DNA of 64,000 nt from Nitrospirillum viridazoti (GTDB lineage Bacteria > Pseudomonadota > Alphaproteobacteria > Azospirillales > Azospirillaceae): NCBI RefSeq assembly GCF_007827975.1, contig NZ_VITT01000003.1; one strand, given 5' to 3'. The position numbers and the translations under genes are program-made. Positions 32,464 to 40,885 of the stretch are shown here, piece after piece (position 1 is the stretch's first letter; every line of letters starts with the position of its first letter). Below the pieces are notes generated by a model. That model ran no database searches. It saw only the letters and a list, made by a program, of their open reading frames with translations, and was not told the origin of the DNA.

Positions 32464-33756
32464 ATGGCCGTAGACAGCAAGCACCCCGAGACCCTGGCCC
32501 TGCACGCCGGGTACCGCGCCGATCCGGCCACGGGCGCCGTGGCCGTGCCCATCTACCAGACGACATCCTATCAGTTCCGCGACACGGAGCACGCCGCCAA
32601 CCTGTTCGCGCTCAAGGAACTGGGCAACATCTACACCCGCATCATGAACCCCACCACCGACGTGCTGGAGCAGCGCCTGGCGGCGCTGGAGGGTGGGGTG
32701 GCGGCCCTGGCGGTGGCGTCGGGCCAGGCGGCCAGCACCTTCGCCATCCTGAACGTGGCCAGCGCAGGGGACAACTTCGTCACCTCCACCGACCTGTACG
32801 GCGGCACCTGGAACCTGTTCGCCAACACCTTCAAGCAACTGGGCATCGAGGCGCGCTTCGTCGATCCGTCTGATCCGGAGAACTTCCGCCGCGCCACCGA
32901 CGACCGCACCCGCGCCTATTACGCCGAGACGCTGCCCAACCCCAAGCTGCGCGTCTTCCCCATCGCCGAGGTGGCGGCCATCGGGCGGGAATTGGGCGTG
33001 CCGCTGATCATGGACAACACGGCCACCCCCATCATCGCCCGCCCGTTGGACCATGGGGCGGCCGTCGTCGTCTATTCCACCACCAAGTATATCGGCGGCC
33101 ATGGCACCAGCATCGGCGGCGCCCTCATCGACGGCGGCAATTTCGATTGGGAGGCGCATGCCGAGCGCTTCCCCCTGCTGAACCAGCCGGACCCCAGCTA
33201 TCACGGGGCGGTGTGGACGCAGGCGGTGAAGCCGCTGGGTCCCATCGCCTATATCCTGCGCGCCCGCGTCACCCTGTTGCGCGACATCGGCGCCGCCCTC
33301 AGCCCGTTCAACGCCTTCCAGGCCATCCAGGGGCTGGAAACCCTGCCGCTGCGCATACGGGAGCATAACCGCAACGCGGCGGCCGTCGCCGCCTTCCTGG
33401 CGGAGCACCCCAAGGTGGCCGACGTCATCCACCCCAGCCGCCAGACGGGCGAGCTGCGCCGCCGCGCCGACGCGGTGCTGAAGGGTGGCCATGGCGCCCT
33501 GGTGGGCTTCGAGCTGAAGGACGGGGCCGATGCCGGGCGCCGCTTCATCGACGCGCTGAAGCTGTTCTACCACGTCGCCAACATCGGCGACGCCCGCAGC
33601 CTGGCCATCCATCCGGCCAGCACCACCCATTCCCAGCTCTCGGCCGAGGATCAGGCGGCCACCGGCGTCACCCCCGGCTATGTCCGCCTGTCCATCGGCA
33701 TCGAGCACATCGACGACATCCTGGCCGATCTCAGCCAGGCGCTGGCCCAGGCGTAA
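32464..33756 (+). CDS. metY: O-acetylhomoserine sulfhydrylase (PLP-dependent)
   Basis: Cys/Met-metabolism PLP enzyme of 430 residues that makes homocysteine from O-acetylhomoserine and sulfide (aminocarboxypropyltransferase). Family features include TLALHAGYRADPATGAVAVP and YQTTSYQFRDTEHAANLFAL, the length typical of MetY rather than MetB/MetZ, and the Schiff-base Lys208 in VVYSTTKYIGGHG. The C-terminal STTHSQLS and GYVRLSIGIEHIDDI segments are conserved. It appears monocistronic. Confidence 0.95.
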   Translation: MAVDSKHPETLALHAGYRADPATGAVAVPIYQTTSYQFRDTEHAANLFALKELGNIYTRIMNPTTDVLEQRLAALEGGVAALAVASGQAASTFAILNVASAGDNFVTSTDLYGGTWNLFANTFKQLGIEARFVDPSDPENFRRATDDRTRAYYAETLPNPKLRVFPIAEVAAIGRELGVPLIMDNTATPIIARPLDHGAAVVVYSTTKYIGGHGTSIGGALIDGGNFDWEAHAERFPLLNQPDPSYHGAVWTQAVKPLGPIAYILRARVTLLRDIGAALSPFNAFQAIQGLETLPLRIREHNRNAAAVAAFLAEHPKVADVIHPSRQTGELRRRADAVLKGGHGALVGFELKDGADAGRRFIDALKLFYHVANIGDARSLAIHPASTTHSQLSAEDQAATGVTPGYVRLSIGIEHIDDILADLSQALAQA

Positions 33757-33765
33757 ACAATCCCG

Positions 33766-33798
33766 AGACGGGGCGCCGGTTAAGGCGGCGACCCGTCT
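33766..33798 (+). terminator. Possible stem-loop terminator after metY
   Basis: AGACGGG (33766-33772) pairs with CCCGTCT (33792-33798), with an inner CGCC/GGCG stem. No good T-run follows, so activity is uncertain. It sits between the convergent metY and DUF2189 genes. Confidence 0.35.
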
Positions 33799-33834
33799 GA
33801 AAAGGAAGGTCGGAACGGCCGAGCCCGGTGGGTA

Positions 33835-34704
33835 TCAGACCACCAGGCGGCGGTAGAGGTGCCAGGTGCTGTGGCCCAGCACCGGCATCACCACGATCAG
33901 GCCGACGAAGGCGGGCAGGGTGCCCGCCAGCAGGCTGCCGGCCACGATCAGGCCCCACAGCGCCATCACCCCAGGGTTGCGCCATACCGCCCGCATGGAG
34001 GTGCCGACGGCCGTGTGCAGCGGCACGTCGCGGTCCAGCAGCAGGGGGAAGCTGATGGCGGCGATGGCCAGCACCACTGCCGCGAAACAGGCGCCCACGG
34101 CGCAGCCCATCGCGATCATGGTCCAGCCGGCGCGGGTGCCCGCCACGTCGGCCGCGAATTGCGCCACCGAGGCCGGCGGCTGCGGGCCCAGCGTGGCGTC
34201 ATAGATGCCCTGGGCGGCGTACAGCCAGGCGAAGTAAATGATGGTCAGCAGGAAGCCCAGGGCCGCGATGGCGGCGATGGCCGGCGAGCGCAGGGGGCCG
34301 AACGCCTCCCGCCAGCTGGGCTGGGCGCCGCGTTCCCGCTGCCGGCTCATCTCCAGGAGGCCGATGGACGCCACCGGGCCCACCAGCACGAAGCCGGAGG
34401 CCAGCGGGAACAGCATCGGCAGCATGTTCAGGTTCACCGCCGCCCGGGCCAGCACACAGCCCAGGATGGGGTAGATGATGCACAGCGCGAAAACGTCGGT
34501 GCGAAAGGCGCCGAAGTCGCGGAAGCCGGCGGCGATGGCCTCGCCCAGGTCGGCCACGCCGATGCGCCGCACCAGGGGCGCCTCCCGCGCCCGCAGGTCC
34601 TCCATATGCCCGATGGCCCGGCCCACGGACGCCACGCCCGCCGCCGCCTCACCCAGCCGTTCCCATGTCCATTCCACGGGATTGCGTATGGTCTCTTGTG
34701 TCAT
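33835..34704 (-). CDS. DUF2189 family integral membrane protein
   Basis: The ATG at 34704 (AGGAGG 9-14 nt upstream) gives 289 residues. A hydrophilic N-terminus of about 70 residues (VRRIGVADLGEAIAAGFRDF) is followed by about six membrane helices. The DUF2189 hallmark LLLDRDVPLHTAVGTSMRAVWRNP and the ending PVLGHSTWHLYRRLV are clear. It is the complete paralogue of the truncated gene at 1-708. Molecular function is unknown for the family. Confidence 0.88.
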   Translation of the reverse strand: MTQETIRNPVEWTWERLGEAAAGVASVGRAIGHMEDLRAREAPLVRRIGVADLGEAIAAGFRDFGAFRTDVFALCIIYPILGCVLARAAVNLNMLPMLFPLASGFVLVGPVASIGLLEMSRQRERGAQPSWREAFGPLRSPAIAAIAALGFLLTIIYFAWLYAAQGIYDATLGPQPPASVAQFAADVAGTRAGWTMIAMGCAVGACFAAVVLAIAAISFPLLLDRDVPLHTAVGTSMRAVWRNPGVMALWGLIVAGSLLAGTLPAFVGLIVVMPVLGHSTWHLYRRLVV

Positions 34705-34953
34705 GCCCGATCCTCCTGAACGCATTGCGGTTTCAGGCAGGGGCCCAGAGATCGCTGGGGCCCAAGGCAGGGGTGTCTTGCCGCGGCTGAGGCCCAATGG
34801 TCAGGGTCCGGCCGCGCAGGGCGGTTAAGCGCCGCTCCTGTTTTCGCCGGAAGTGTACGCCGGTTGGTTGGGCTTGTTAATGGGCGTGGGGAGGGGGATA
34901 GGGGACCGGAAGTGGAGAAGCGGTTTCCAATATCCGGTCCCGGCGCCTTCTGC

Positions 34954-34980
34954 GCGCCCGTCTTGTCGAGACGGGGGCGC
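34954..34980 (-). terminator. GC-rich hairpin after the VOC gene
   Basis: GCGCCCGTCT-type sequence pairs with AGACGGGGGCGC (one bulge) 11 bp beyond the VOC stop on the minus strand. It lacks a T-run, so termination is tentative. The rest of 34705-34991 holds nothing recognisable. Confidence 0.35.
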
Positions 34981-34991
34981 CCGTGCGGGGG

Positions 34992-35405
34992 CTAGGACTG
35001 GGGCGGGAGTTGGGCAGTGTCCATGAAAAGCGGCTCCCAGACATGGCCGTCCGGGTCTTCGAAGCTGCGGCTGTACATGAAGCCGAGGTCCTGCTTGGGG
35101 TTCACGTCGGCCTTGCCCCCATGCCGGCCTGCGGCCTCGGCCATGGTGTCGACGGCGGCGCGGTCGTCGCAGGACAGCGCCAGCATCAAGGCCCCGCTGG
35201 CGTGGGTGTCGGTGATGGGCTTCTGGGTGAAAACCCGCCACTTATCATGGGTCAGCAGCATCACGAAGATGGTGTCGGAGAACACCATGCAGGCGGCGGT
35301 CTCGTCGGTGAACTGCGGGTTGTTCACCGCGCCGATGGCGGTATAGAACGCCATCGCCTTGGGCAGGTCCCGCACCGGCAGGTTGATGAAGATTTGCTTG
35401 GCCAT
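34992..35405 (-). CDS. VOC (glyoxalase/bleomycin-resistance-like) family protein
   Basis: The 137 residues have the two beta-alpha-beta-beta-beta halves of the vicinal oxygen chelate fold: IFINLPVRDLPKAMAFYTAIG at the start and FEDPDGHVWEPLFMD at the end. The terminal Glu of DPDGHVWE is the usual metal ligand. It most resembles uncharacterised lactoylglutathione-lyase-like proteins, and the substrate is unknown. Confidence 0.88.
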   Translation of the reverse strand: MAKQIFINLPVRDLPKAMAFYTAIGAVNNPQFTDETAACMVFSDTIFVMLLTHDKWRVFTQKPITDTHASGALMLALSCDDRAAVDTMAEAAGRHGGKADVNPKQDLGFMYSRSFEDPDGHVWEPLFMDTAQLPPQS

Positions 35406-35518
35406 TGTCCTCTCCTTTCAGGAAGCAGTACCCGAAGGACGGGCCAGGCCATCCGGAACCGACAGGGCGCGTAAAATTTTTCTTTCGGTGGGGGCGCCCG
35501 GCATCCATGTCGGGTTCT

Positions 35519-35935
35519 TCAACACGCCGCCTTCTTCTCCACCCGGGCCATGAAGCGGGCGTAGTCGATCACGCCCCGGCTGTGGAAGCCTTCGCCGATC
35601 AGGCCGGTGGCGTCGTGGGCGGCGACCTTGAAGCGCAGGGCGCGGCCGTCGAAGGCGATCAATTCCACGGTGGCGGTGACGGTCATGCCCACGGGCGTGG
35701 CGGCCACGTGGCTGACGTCGACATGGGTGCCGACGGTGCGCTCCCCCGGTTCCAGATAGGGCGCCAGTGCCTGCACGCAGGTCCATTCGATGAAGGCCAC
35801 CATCTGCGCGGTGGCGAAGACCGGCGGCATGTCGTGGAAGCCACCGAAGGCGGCGGGCAGGGCGGGCACCAGCATGCTGGCGTCAACGGTCAGGCTTTCG
35901 CTGTGGCGCAGGCCGGGTTGCAGGCAGGATTTCAT
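35519..35935 (-). CDS. Hotdog thioesterase, FlK-like
   Basis: The 138-residue product from ATG 35935 (AGGAG 10 nt upstream) resembles the fluoroacetyl-CoA thioesterase (FlK)-type hotdog family. Matching segments are PPVFATAQMVAFIEWTCVQAL, PGERTVGTHVDVSHVAATPVGMTVTATVEL and a GEGFHSRGVIDYARFMARV tail. FlK homologues usually carry a Thr/Glu/His active site; a Glu (FIEWTC) and His (GTHVDVSHVA) are present. The physiological acyl-CoA is unknown. Confidence 0.82.
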   Translation of the reverse strand: MKSCLQPGLRHSESLTVDASMLVPALPAAFGGFHDMPPVFATAQMVAFIEWTCVQALAPYLEPGERTVGTHVDVSHVAATPVGMTVTATVELIAFDGRALRFKVAAHDATGLIGEGFHSRGVIDYARFMARVEKKAAC

Positions 35936-35994
35936 GCGTTGACTGCTCCTCACCGACAGCCGTTCCGGGCTGACCTCGGCGGCACGCCGGCGGT

Positions 35995-36315
35995 TCAGAA
36001 TTCGATAACCAGCGTGGTGATGCCCTGCCCGGCCTCCTGGATGGGTGTGATGGTGGGATGGGGGGCGCCGACCGTGGATGTGGCGGGATCGCTCAGGCAG
36101 ACGTTAGCGCTCGGGCCGGTGCGCATCTGCGCCAGCAGCGAGGCGGGGGTGATGTTGCACGCCGCGACCACAGTCACGGTCACGGCCATGGGCGCCGCCA
36201 TGATGCCTGTGGCCTTGGCGAAGGGCGAAACGGCGATCAGGGCCAGCGGCACCATGAGGAGGAGGGGCAGGAGCTTTCGGTGGGCGCGTCGCGTCGGCTG
36301 CATCGGTTCAGGCAT
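35995..36315 (-). CDS. Small exported protein at the end of the pilus operon
   Basis: From ATG 36315 the product has 106 residues: a basic N-terminus, a hydrophobic signal (LLPLLLMVPLALIAVSPFAKA) and a short mature part with CNITPASLLAQMRTG and a C-terminal TTLVIEF. The CNI start and beta-strand ending are reminiscent of a spore-coat-U pilin, but it is too short for a complete one. It is the last gene of the unit, 182 bp after the preceding pilin-like gene. Confidence 0.55.
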   Translation of the reverse strand: MPEPMQPTRRAHRKLLPLLLMVPLALIAVSPFAKATGIMAAPMAVTVTVVAACNITPASLLAQMRTGPSANVCLSDPATSTVGAPHPTITPIQEAGQGITTLVIEF

Positions 36316-36497
36316 GGGGGTCCGCCTTCCTGTACGACCGCCGCGCTCCGGGGGGGGCGGCGGAAAGTTCATCTCGTCAGAATATCACGGCGACCGTGAC
36401 GGTGTCCAAATATGCTCCCGCCTCCGCCATCCGTCCGGCCGCCCACCCGCCGCGTCCGCCATGGTCGCGCTGCCCCCCGGCCTGGGACTGGCCATCC

Positions 36498-36995
36498 TCA
36501 GTATATGACGGTCACGGTGATCGTGTCGGAATAGGCACCCGGTTGGACGATCTGGCCGGCCGGCATGCTGCCGTAGATGGGGTGGACGGTATGGCAGGGC
36601 GACAGGCAGTCGCCGACGACCGTCCGGGTGGAACCGCTGCCGTCACCCCATATGTTGGACCGCAGGGAGTCGGTGAAGAGCTGATAGTTCAGGTTATAGC
36701 CGCCGTACAGCATGCGGCGGCTGCTGTAGCTGCCGCTGTTGCCGCTGCTCAACGTGACAGTATAGCCGGCCGGCAGGGCCGCCGTGCAATCCACCGTAAC
36801 GCCGCCCGTGCTGTTCGTGGGGAAGGCACGGAAGGGGATATAGGTGCCATAATTCAGGGTGGTGACCGATACCGTGCACTGGGCCTGGGCCCCGTGGGGT
36901 ATCAGCAGCAGGGCCAGCGCCAGCAGCAGGGCGGTGGGCAGCCATGTGCGCCAGCCGCGCGTCCGGCGGCGCTGGGGCAAGGGACGGCGGGTCAT
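36498..36995 (-). CDS. Spore-coat-U domain pilin/adhesin (Csu-type)
   Basis: A 165-residue exported protein with signal peptide (TALLLALALLLIPHGAQA). The SCPU domain begins CTVSVTTLNYGTYIPF and ends PGAYSDTITVTVIY, the donor-strand-compatible C-terminus shared with the pilin at 40236-40730. A Cys pair (CTVSV, VDCTAA) would form the usual disulfide, and a second pair (GDCLSPC) is extra. Its ATG overlaps the usher stop by 4 bp. Its position downstream of the usher suggests a tip or minor subunit. Confidence 0.85.
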   Translation of the reverse strand: MTRRPLPQRRRTRGWRTWLPTALLLALALLLIPHGAQAQCTVSVTTLNYGTYIPFRAFPTNSTGGVTVDCTAALPAGYTVTLSSGNSGSYSSRRMLYGGYNLNYQLFTDSLRSNIWGDGSGSTRTVVGDCLSPCHTVHPIYGSMPAGQIVQPGAYSDTITVTVIY

Positions 36996-39391
36996 GGCAC
37001 CTCCTTCCGGCAGAGCAGGGGACCGAGGGTGGGGATGTCGTCCGGCCGGTCCTGATAGTCGAATTCGGCCATGCAGCGCCGGCGGTTGGGCAGGGTCACC
37101 GTCAGGCGGTTGCGCGCCGACAGGTCCAATACGTAGGCCAGGCCGTCATACCCCACCGGCGTCCGCGCGCCGGTGGCGTCCAGTAGGGCCTCGCTGCCCA
37201 TGGGCAGGGGCTGGCCGTCCTCATCCACCAGGCGCAGCAGCGCGCCGTGGGCGCGGCGCAGGGGGAAGCGCACTACCACGCCCGACCGGTCCTGCGGCCG
37301 CACCGTCTGGGCCGTGGTGGCGGCATCCATGTCGATGGGCAGGTCCGTGGGATCGATGGCCAGTTGATTGGCATCGAAGGAGCGCAGATCCGGAACCAGC
37401 AGGCGGCCACCGCCGTCGGTCACGCCCACCGGACGGTTTTCCCCCAGGACGTGCAGGCCGGCGGTGCCATCGGCATCCACCACGGCGAAGCTGTCGTTGA
37501 TCGGGGTGGAGGCGAACAGGGCGCCGTCCAGCAGTGACAAGGCGCCCTGGATCTCGGCCCGGCCGGCGGTCTCTTCGCCGCTGTGGTCCACGCCCCCTGA
37601 CAGCAGGGCCCAGGGCGCGCGGTACTGCAGGTCGGCGAAGGCGTGGGTTTGCTGTCCACCGGCGGCGTAGGCCTGATAGCCGTAATCCCCTGTCTCATTG
37701 GCCGATTGATTGGCCTGCAACTGACCGTAGAGCCCGCTGGAGCCGCCGCCCAGGCTGGCGCTGGCCGAACTGCGGCTGCCCAGCGGCAGGGTCAGCGTCA
37801 GCAGAAGGCCGGTGCTGCGCCCGGCGGCGAAATCATGGAAGCCGGTGGCCGCGAGGGTCAGTGATCCCAGTTGCGCCGAATAGCTGCCCGACAGCACATG
37901 GGCGTGGGTGGCCGGCGACACCGACACAGTGGTGCCCGACAGCAAGGTGTCGCGGGCATAGAAGGTCAACGGCGTGGCGCTGGCGTCGCGGTCCAATCCG
38001 GTATAGCTGAGCGCCAGTGAGCCGTAGGGCCCCAGCGCAAAACTCAGGCCCGCGTTGATCTGCTGGTGGGCCACGCCATCGCCGGTCAGCGCCGCGATGT
38101 CGCGGTAGCCCCGGTTGGCGCGGGTGATAGAGGCATTGAAGCTGATGTCCTCGCCCATGCGCTGGAACCCGGCGGAGAATTGGGCACCATTGCCGGCACT
38201 GCCGGCGGCACTGAGCGTCAGCACGCCGAAGTCGGCCACGTTCACGGCTGCGCCGATGCCGCCCATGGCCAGGCCGCCGGCCCCCTCGACATGGCCTTCC
38301 ACCGTGACCGCGTTGGACAGGCCGCGGCGGTAGGTGGCCGACCCCGTGAGCCGCCCATAATTGTTGCTCTGCAGGCCCCAGTCGCGGCGCACCGCCCCCA
38401 CCTCCGCCGAATAGGCCTGCAGCCCGGCGGACAGCAGGTTGCTGCTGGCGTAAAAGGGCAGGCGGCTGGTCACCTGGTGGCCCAGGGCATCGGTCAGGGT
38501 CATGGCCACCGTGCCCGCGCCGGTGATCACCGGCAGGGTGGGCACCTGGAAGGGCCCCGCCGTCACCTGGCTGGAGAACAGGCGCGTGCTGTTGACCATG
38601 ACATCGACGGTCGAGGGAACGGCGGCGGAGCCCAGAACGGAGGGGACGGGGAAGGTGGTCAGGTCCGGCCGCATCGAGAAGTCGGAATTGATCTGCACGC
38701 CGCCAAGGCGCACGGGCCGGGTCCAGGCGGTGCCGCCGCCGACGAAGTCGCCCAGGCGATAGCGGCGCAGGCTGTCGGGGTCGGAATAGACGTAGGCGCT
38801 GTCCAGACGCAGCGCCTGGAAGGCGCCGTTGCTGCCCGTGGTGCCGCCGGCGCGCGCCAGCAGGCCGGTGGAAATCACGCCCCAGGGGGAGAAGCCGCGC
38901 AGGTCGAACAGGCCCGTGGCCAGACTCTGGCTGCCGCTGGGGCCGCCGCTGGTGCTGCCGGCCAGGTCATAGTTCAAGGTGGCGCCGGTGGCGCTTTGCA
39001 CGGTGCCGGCCGGCGGCTGCGGCTGGTTTGCGGGGAGCAGCAGGGCCGGCACCAGCCGCTCATCCGTCGCCGTCACGTACAGGGTCTGGGTGCTGGCTTC
39101 CATGCGGGTATCCAGCCCAGGCGTCCCCGCCAACGGCACCAGTCCTTGGGCATCCGCCGGCGTCTCGGGCGGTAGTCGCAGCCCCAGGTCCCGCAGCTGG
39201 TCCAGACGGGCGAAAAGGGCACCGTCACGCATCACGAACTCCCCGATCTTGCCCGTGGGGTAGCCGTTGATCACGATCTCCAGCAGGCGGAGTTCATCGG
39301 CCATCGCCATAGGCAGCGTCAGCACGGCCTGAGGCAGCAGGGCGATGGCCGCAGCGGCGCAGGCCCGCCGCAGCCATCGGGGCGGGCTCAT
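36992..39391 (-). CDS. Outer-membrane usher protein of archaic chaperone-usher pilus
   Basis: The 799-residue protein is a FimD/CsuD-type usher through which pilus subunits cross the outer membrane. It has a signal peptide (ending AMA-DE) and an N-terminal domain starting LRLLEIVINGYPTGKIGEFV. A long beta-barrel with many aromatic and Gly turns contains the plug region, and C-terminal domains include TPVGYDGLAYVLDL and CMAEFDYQDR. Length matches archaic (sigma-class) ushers. Start and stop both overlap neighbours by 4 bp, showing tight coupling. Confidence 0.94.
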   Translation of the reverse strand: MSPPRWLRRACAAAAIALLPQAVLTLPMAMADELRLLEIVINGYPTGKIGEFVMRDGALFARLDQLRDLGLRLPPETPADAQGLVPLAGTPGLDTRMEASTQTLYVTATDERLVPALLLPANQPQPPAGTVQSATGATLNYDLAGSTSGGPSGSQSLATGLFDLRGFSPWGVISTGLLARAGGTTGSNGAFQALRLDSAYVYSDPDSLRRYRLGDFVGGGTAWTRPVRLGGVQINSDFSMRPDLTTFPVPSVLGSAAVPSTVDVMVNSTRLFSSQVTAGPFQVPTLPVITGAGTVAMTLTDALGHQVTSRLPFYASSNLLSAGLQAYSAEVGAVRRDWGLQSNNYGRLTGSATYRRGLSNAVTVEGHVEGAGGLAMGGIGAAVNVADFGVLTLSAAGSAGNGAQFSAGFQRMGEDISFNASITRANRGYRDIAALTGDGVAHQQINAGLSFALGPYGSLALSYTGLDRDASATPLTFYARDTLLSGTTVSVSPATHAHVLSGSYSAQLGSLTLAATGFHDFAAGRSTGLLLTLTLPLGSRSSASASLGGGSSGLYGQLQANQSANETGDYGYQAYAAGGQQTHAFADLQYRAPWALLSGGVDHSGEETAGRAEIQGALSLLDGALFASTPINDSFAVVDADGTAGLHVLGENRPVGVTDGGGRLLVPDLRSFDANQLAIDPTDLPIDMDAATTAQTVRPQDRSGVVVRFPLRRAHGALLRLVDEDGQPLPMGSEALLDATGARTPVGYDGLAYVLDLSARNRLTVTLPNRRRCMAEFDYQDRPDDIPTLGPLLCRKEVP

Positions 39392-40167
39392 CGCGCGGCG
39401 GCCACCGTGACCGGCTGATCCAGCGCGCCGCTGTCGGCCCGCGCCGTCAGGCGCAGTGTGCTGCCGGCGGCGGGGGCGGCCAGCCCGGGCATGCGCCAGC
39501 GGCGCGTGGACCCCGGCAGGATGTAGGGCGATACATTGTCTTCCGCCTTCACGGCGCGACCGTCGGGCGCTGTCAGGACGATATTGCGGACGGTCTCATG
39601 CCGGTTGCCGTCATTGGTGGCCACCAGGTAGGCCTCGCCGCCGTTATTCTCCACCTGCCAGCGCACATGGGATGCGATCCGGGTGCTGGGTTCGGCAAAG
39701 ATGGGGATGGACAGGCGCAGGGCGATGCGGACGGTGCCGGGGTCGGCCGGCGGCGGGATCTGGTCCAGCAGAATGCGGTAGCTGGCTTCCCGGCCCTGTG
39801 GCGGGTGGCGCACGGCGATGCGGACCACTTGACTGGTGGCGGCGGGAATGGTGCCGATGGGTGGGCTGGCCAGCAATTCCTCGGTCGGCGTCAACTGGTC
39901 GTTGCCGTCCACCTGGCTCCAGCGGAAGCCGCGGATCTGGTACGAGGCCTCGGTGTCGCTCTGGTTGATGACGGTGAAGGCCACCGCCGTCTGGCCCGGG
40001 GCCAGCTGCATGGTCACCGGCAGCACCGTGAGGCTTTGGGCCCCGGCGGCCGGCGAAAGTGCCGCCGCCGCAACCAGGGCTGCCCCGCCCAACAGCGATC
40101 GCCAGAGGGGGGCGGAACGGGGCACGCCATGCGGGCGTCGTCGAGACGGGTTCCGGGAATCCTTCAT
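39388..40167 (-). CDS. Periplasmic pilus chaperone (Csu-type)
   Basis: The 259 residues form a signal peptide (AALVAAAALSPAAGAQS) and a two-domain PapD-like chaperone. Family features are LTVLPVTMQLAPGQTAVAFTV, the F/Y-rich first domain (YQIRGFRWSQVDG), PPQGREASYRILLDQIP and IFAEPS, the start of the second domain. It carries subunits to the usher encoded just downstream (4-bp overlap). Confidence 0.92.
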   Translation of the reverse strand: MKDSRNPSRRRPHGVPRSAPLWRSLLGGAALVAAAALSPAAGAQSLTVLPVTMQLAPGQTAVAFTVINQSDTEASYQIRGFRWSQVDGNDQLTPTEELLASPPIGTIPAATSQVVRIAVRHPPQGREASYRILLDQIPPPADPGTVRIALRLSIPIFAEPSTRIASHVRWQVENNGGEAYLVATNDGNRHETVRNIVLTAPDGRAVKAEDNVSPYILPGSTRRWRMPGLAAPAAGSTLRLTARADSGALDQPVTVAAAR

Positions 40168-40235
40168 TTTGCCCCCACGCGTTTCGAGAGATGGAGCCGA
40201 TAGGGAATGGCGGGCGATGCTGCGCCCTGCCGTGG

Positions 40236-40730
40236 TCAGTAGCTGACGGTCGCGGTGATGGTGTCGGAGTAGGCCCCCGGCGTGACGAACTGCGATGCGG
40301 GCAGCCGGCCGTAGACAGTCACCGTTTGCAGGGAACCGGAGCCAATGCCGGTGACCGTGTCGGTGCCGACGGTGATGCCCCAGTTCTGGCTATGGCCGGT
40401 ATCGCGGTAGAGCCCATAGTTCAACATGTCGCCGGATGGGCCCGTCATCTGCCGGGTGGTGACCGTGGCGCCCGGGGCACTGCCGGCGTCCAGCCCGATG
40501 TTATAGGCCGTCGTGTTGGTGCAGGTGACGGAAATGATGGACGTGGCGTCCACCGAGGCCCCGGTATAGGTGCCGAAGGCCAGGGCCGTGGCGCTGACCT
40601 GGCAGGTCGCCCGGACGGTTGCCGTCACCTGGAACGTGGTGGTCGCCGTTGCCTGCGCGTGGGCCATCCGCGCCGGGGACCAAGTGATAAGGGCGATGCC
40701 GAAGAAGACGAAGCTAAGTAACCGAGGCAT
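40236..40730 (-). CDS. Spore-coat-U domain major pilin (CsuA/B-like)
   Basis: First gene of the pilus operon. The 164-residue product has a signal peptide ending AHA-QA, then TFQVTATVRATCQVSATALAFG, a disulfide Cys pair (TCQVSA and VTCTNT) and the ending PGAYSDTITATVSY. Csu-like archaic pili are thin, zigzag fibres used for attachment and biofilm formation. A strong AAGGGGG ribosome site precedes the ATG, in keeping with a highly expressed subunit. Confidence 0.88.
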   Translation of the reverse strand: MPRLLSFVFFGIALITWSPARMAHAQATATTTFQVTATVRATCQVSATALAFGTYTGASVDATSIISVTCTNTTAYNIGLDAGSAPGATVTTRQMTGPSGDMLNYGLYRDTGHSQNWGITVGTDTVTGIGSGSLQTVTVYGRLPASQFVTPGAYSDTITATVSY

Positions 40731-40885
40731 GGCGGTACCCCCTTGTTGGAGAGTTCCGCATGCTTATTCCGCCACCTAGCCCCTGTCCTTGATTTGGCGC
40801 AGTCAGGGGTTGATTTAATCGATCCTATGAACCGGAAAATTTAGGGAACGTTTCCCCCATGCCTTCCGGCGCGTTGGCGGCCTGC

